DNA of 16,019 nucleotides from Cladosporium sp. IMV 00045 (taxonomy: Eukaryota > Ascomycota > Dothideomycetes > Cladosporiales > Cladosporiaceae), in contig MSJI02000400.1 of NCBI GenBank assembly GCA_001931905.2, positions 1 through 16,019 on the forward strand, in the 5' to 3' direction. Both the position numbers and the translations under genes were made by a program. Positions 14,264 through 16,019 of this stretch are shown here, piece by piece (position 1 is the first letter of the stretch; every line of letters starts with the position of its first letter). The notes beneath the pieces were generated by a model, which made no database searches, was not told the DNA's origin, and was given only the letters and a program-made list of their open reading frames with translations.

Positions 14264-16019
14264 ATGCAACGATTCGGCCGAAAATGCTTCGCCGGCTTCA
14301 TCGCAGTGGCTCTTTGCTACATTGTGCTCAATGGCGTCGGAGCATACATCACCGGTACCATGACCGCTGCCGAGATGGCTGAGAACGAGAAATGGATCGC
14401 AAGTGGAAAACTATGGACAGACCGCCAGATGTGTCGATGGCTGGGCATATGCGGCTTGTTCCACTACCTCAACAAGTCCGCTTGGACATCGCAACACATC
14501 GCCGACGACATTCCCAAACCCACACCGCAATGGAGTGACTATTGGATATCGGGCGAAGACCCAGACGATTGGTCGGATGAAGAGCGTCAGCTGCGGGAGA
14601 TTCCCCAGTACGTCTTTGACTACGCGCCATACGTTCACTTGTTCTCTGGGGAAAACTTCTGGCCTTGCGATATTGCCGAGCACTTGGTACACACCACGCC
14701 TTACCTAAACTACACCATGATAGAGGAGCTGGAGGACGATCGCAATCTTACAAACTTGAATGACCTTAATCGAGTCGACGGGGGTGTCAGCGGGAAATAC
14801 ATATATCTGCAGAGCAATGATAATGTCGAGGAACGGCCACGCTGGCTCGGTGGCAACAAGAACATCCCCAATGCACCGGAGATGTGGAAGGATATTGGCT
14901 TCGACGCGCCCTGGCCTGACCTTGGCGATCTTAAGGACTTTGACTTGGAGAAGGCACAGCAGCAAGTCTTTAGGGAGCAAGTTGAATCTGCAGGGTCCCA
15001 GGATGCGCCACCTACTAATCCAACAAATCTACGCATCACCGAGGACGGCCGCTGCGGAGGCAACAGTGGGCTTACGTGTGAAGGAAGCAAGTACGGCCAA
15101 TGTTGCTCAATCTACGGGTATTGCGGCAACGATGCTGCTTACTGCGGTGACGCTTGCGATCCTCTGGCCGGTAAATGCCCCGATCCCCTAGCACCCAAAC
15201 CTCATCGCGACCTCAAGAAGCGCCAGCACAATCTGGACGGCGAGAAACACCGCCCTCAGAAAGGTGGACGCAGCAGTGCCCCAGCCATTCTCGTAGTGGT
15301 CCCGAAAGACGATGGAGTCGTCGACGCTTTCTGGTTCTTCTTCTATTCCTACAACCTAGGCAACAAAGTCTTGAACGTCCGCTTCGGCAACCACGTCGGT
15401 GACTGGGAGCACACCGTCGTCCGCTTCGTCAACGGCCGCCCAGAATACGTCTACCTATCCGAACACAACTTCGGCGAAGCCTACGCCTACCACGCCGTCG
15501 AAAAGTACCTCCCCGCGCAAGACGGCACCGGCACCATGCTCGGCACCTGGTCGAACGCCACCGCCGCACGCCGCGCCAAGCGCCCCGTCGTGTACAGCGC
15601 CACAGGCTCGCACGCCATGTACGCCACGCCCGGCCTACACCCCTACGTCCTCCCCTGGGGCCTCTTGCACGACCAAACGGACCGCGGCCCGCTCTGGGAC
15701 CCGGCGCAAAACGCGCACTCGTTCATCTACGACCGCGCCTCCCACGTCCTGCGCGCTTCCACCCGCTCCCCCAGCGCCCCCGTCAACTGGTTCCACTACG
15801 CCGGCCACTGGGGCGATAAGTACTACCCGCTCTCGGACCCGCGCCAGTACCGCTTTGCCGGCGAGTATCATTATGTCAATGGGCCCACGGGCCCGAAGTT
15901 CAAGAATTTGGGACGAGAGCAGGTTTGTCAGGGGAGGGGCTTTTGCAGGATTAGGCATTGGCTGGGGGGTGGGAGGGGGGCGGACCATTTTCCCGAAGAG
16001 GAGGAGATTGAAGAGGGGG
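14264..16019 (+). CDS. Vps62-family protein with an inserted chitin-binding (CBM18/hevein) domain, incomplete at right edge
   Basis: The frame is open from 14264 to the window end (585 codons, no stop). An in-frame ATG at 14216 would add 16 residues; a stop at 14195 bounds it. With the 14264 start, residues 8-28 form a signal peptide or signal anchor (CFAGFIAVALCYIVLNGVGA). Vps62-type sequence begins at VFDYAPYVHLFSGENFWPCD (117-136) and resumes at about 340 with AFWFFFYSYNLGNKVLNVRFGNHVGDWEHTV (key residues about 355-385). It continues through YSATGSHAMY (444-453), NWFHYAGHWGDKYY (508-521) and NGPTGPKFKNLG. Between the halves sits a hevein-type module with eight cysteines (264, 272, 280, 281, 287, 294, 298, 305). 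Its chitin-contact positions are S282, Y284, Y286 and Y293. A dibasic KKR site at 318-320 resembles a Kex2 cleavage site. Sequons at N149, N161 and N431 fit the secretory route. Vps62 function is poorly defined; cell-wall or chitin association is inferred from CBM18. Confidence 0.88.
   Translation, partial: MQRFGRKCFAGFIAVALCYIVLNGVGAYITGTMTAAEMAENEKWIASGKLWTDRQMCRWLGICGLFHYLNKSAWTSQHIADDIPKPTPQWSDYWISGEDPDDWSDEERQLREIPQYVFDYAPYVHLFSGENFWPCDIAEHLVHTTPYLNYTMIEELEDDRNLTNLNDLNRVDGGVSGKYIYLQSNDNVEERPRWLGGNKNIPNAPEMWKDIGFDAPWPDLGDLKDFDLEKAQQQVFREQVESAGSQDAPPTNPTNLRITEDGRCGGNSGLTCEGSKYGQCCSIYGYCGNDAAYCGDACDPLAGKCPDPLAPKPHRDLKKRQHNLDGEKHRPQKGGRSSAPAILVVVPKDDGVVDAFWFFFYSYNLGNKVLNVRFGNHVGDWEHTVVRFVNGRPEYVYLSEHNFGEAYAYHAVEKYLPAQDGTGTMLGTWSNATAARRAKRPVVYSATGSHAMYATPGLHPYVLPWGLLHDQTDRGPLWDPAQNAHSFIYDRASHVLRASTRSPSAPVNWFHYAGHWGDKYYPLSDPRQYRFAGEYHYVNGPTGPKFKNLGREQVCQGRGFCRIRHWLGGGRGADHFPEEEEIEEG

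Noticed and set aside
14403..15402. Plus-strand frames in other registers and minus-strand frames over the Vps62 gene
   Set aside because: The single 585-codon frame carries Vps62 and CBM18 motifs throughout, so the others are shadows.
1..16019. tRNA genes, telomere repeats, transposon terminal repeats
   Set aside because: No cloverleaf with a recognisable T-loop motif (GTTCGA), no TTAGGG run and no paired terminal repeats were seen when reading by eye. A tRNAscan-SE or RepeatMasker run would be the decisive test.

Overview
The window looks like nuclear DNA from a filamentous ascomycete. Genes are densely packed on both strands. Introns are short (58-91 nt in the secure cases), with GT...CTAAC/CTGAC...AG signals, and several coding regions are long and uninterrupted. 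The protein families (Sas2, Dpb2, NASP/Sim3, a TFIIIC triple-barrel protein, Vps62) are fungal or pan-eukaryotic. A Dothideomycete-like fungus is a guess from overall style, not a demonstrated assignment.

Layout. 1-~1400: degenerate tandem array with an 88-bp period, about 16 copies, running off the left edge. 1601-2630 (+): BTB/POZ-domain gene with two good introns but two apparent one-base frame breaks. 3323-4508 (+): MYST histone acetyltransferase of the Sas2 type, three exons. 4725-5618 (-): unrecognised acidic protein. 5619-6989: no secure gene, two weak small spliced candidates. 6990-9374 (-): Dpb2, the B subunit of DNA polymerase epsilon. 9608-10981 (+): NASP/Sim3/Hif1-type histone chaperone, divergent from dpb2 across a 233-bp promoter that carries two MluI cell-cycle-box cores. 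11286-12932 (-): protein with a TFIIIC triple-barrel domain. 12933-14215: mostly promoter-like, with ambiguous coding signals on both strands. 14264 to window end (+): Vps62-family secreted or membrane-anchored protein with a chitin-binding (CBM18/hevein) module inserted inside it, incomplete at the right edge.

Functionally, the middle of the window is rich in chromatin and replication genes (H4 acetyltransferase, Pol epsilon subunit, H3-H4 chaperone, TFIIIC-type factor). The shared dpb2/NASP promoter suggests joint G1/S expression. No mobile element, CRISPR array, rRNA or tRNA was recognised. The most interesting points are the CBM18-within-Vps62 architecture with a Kex2-like site, the 88-bp satellite with a likely 264-bp higher-order period, the two frame breaks in the BTB gene, the cell-cycle promoter, and a consistent C-rich to G-rich strand switch along each gene.
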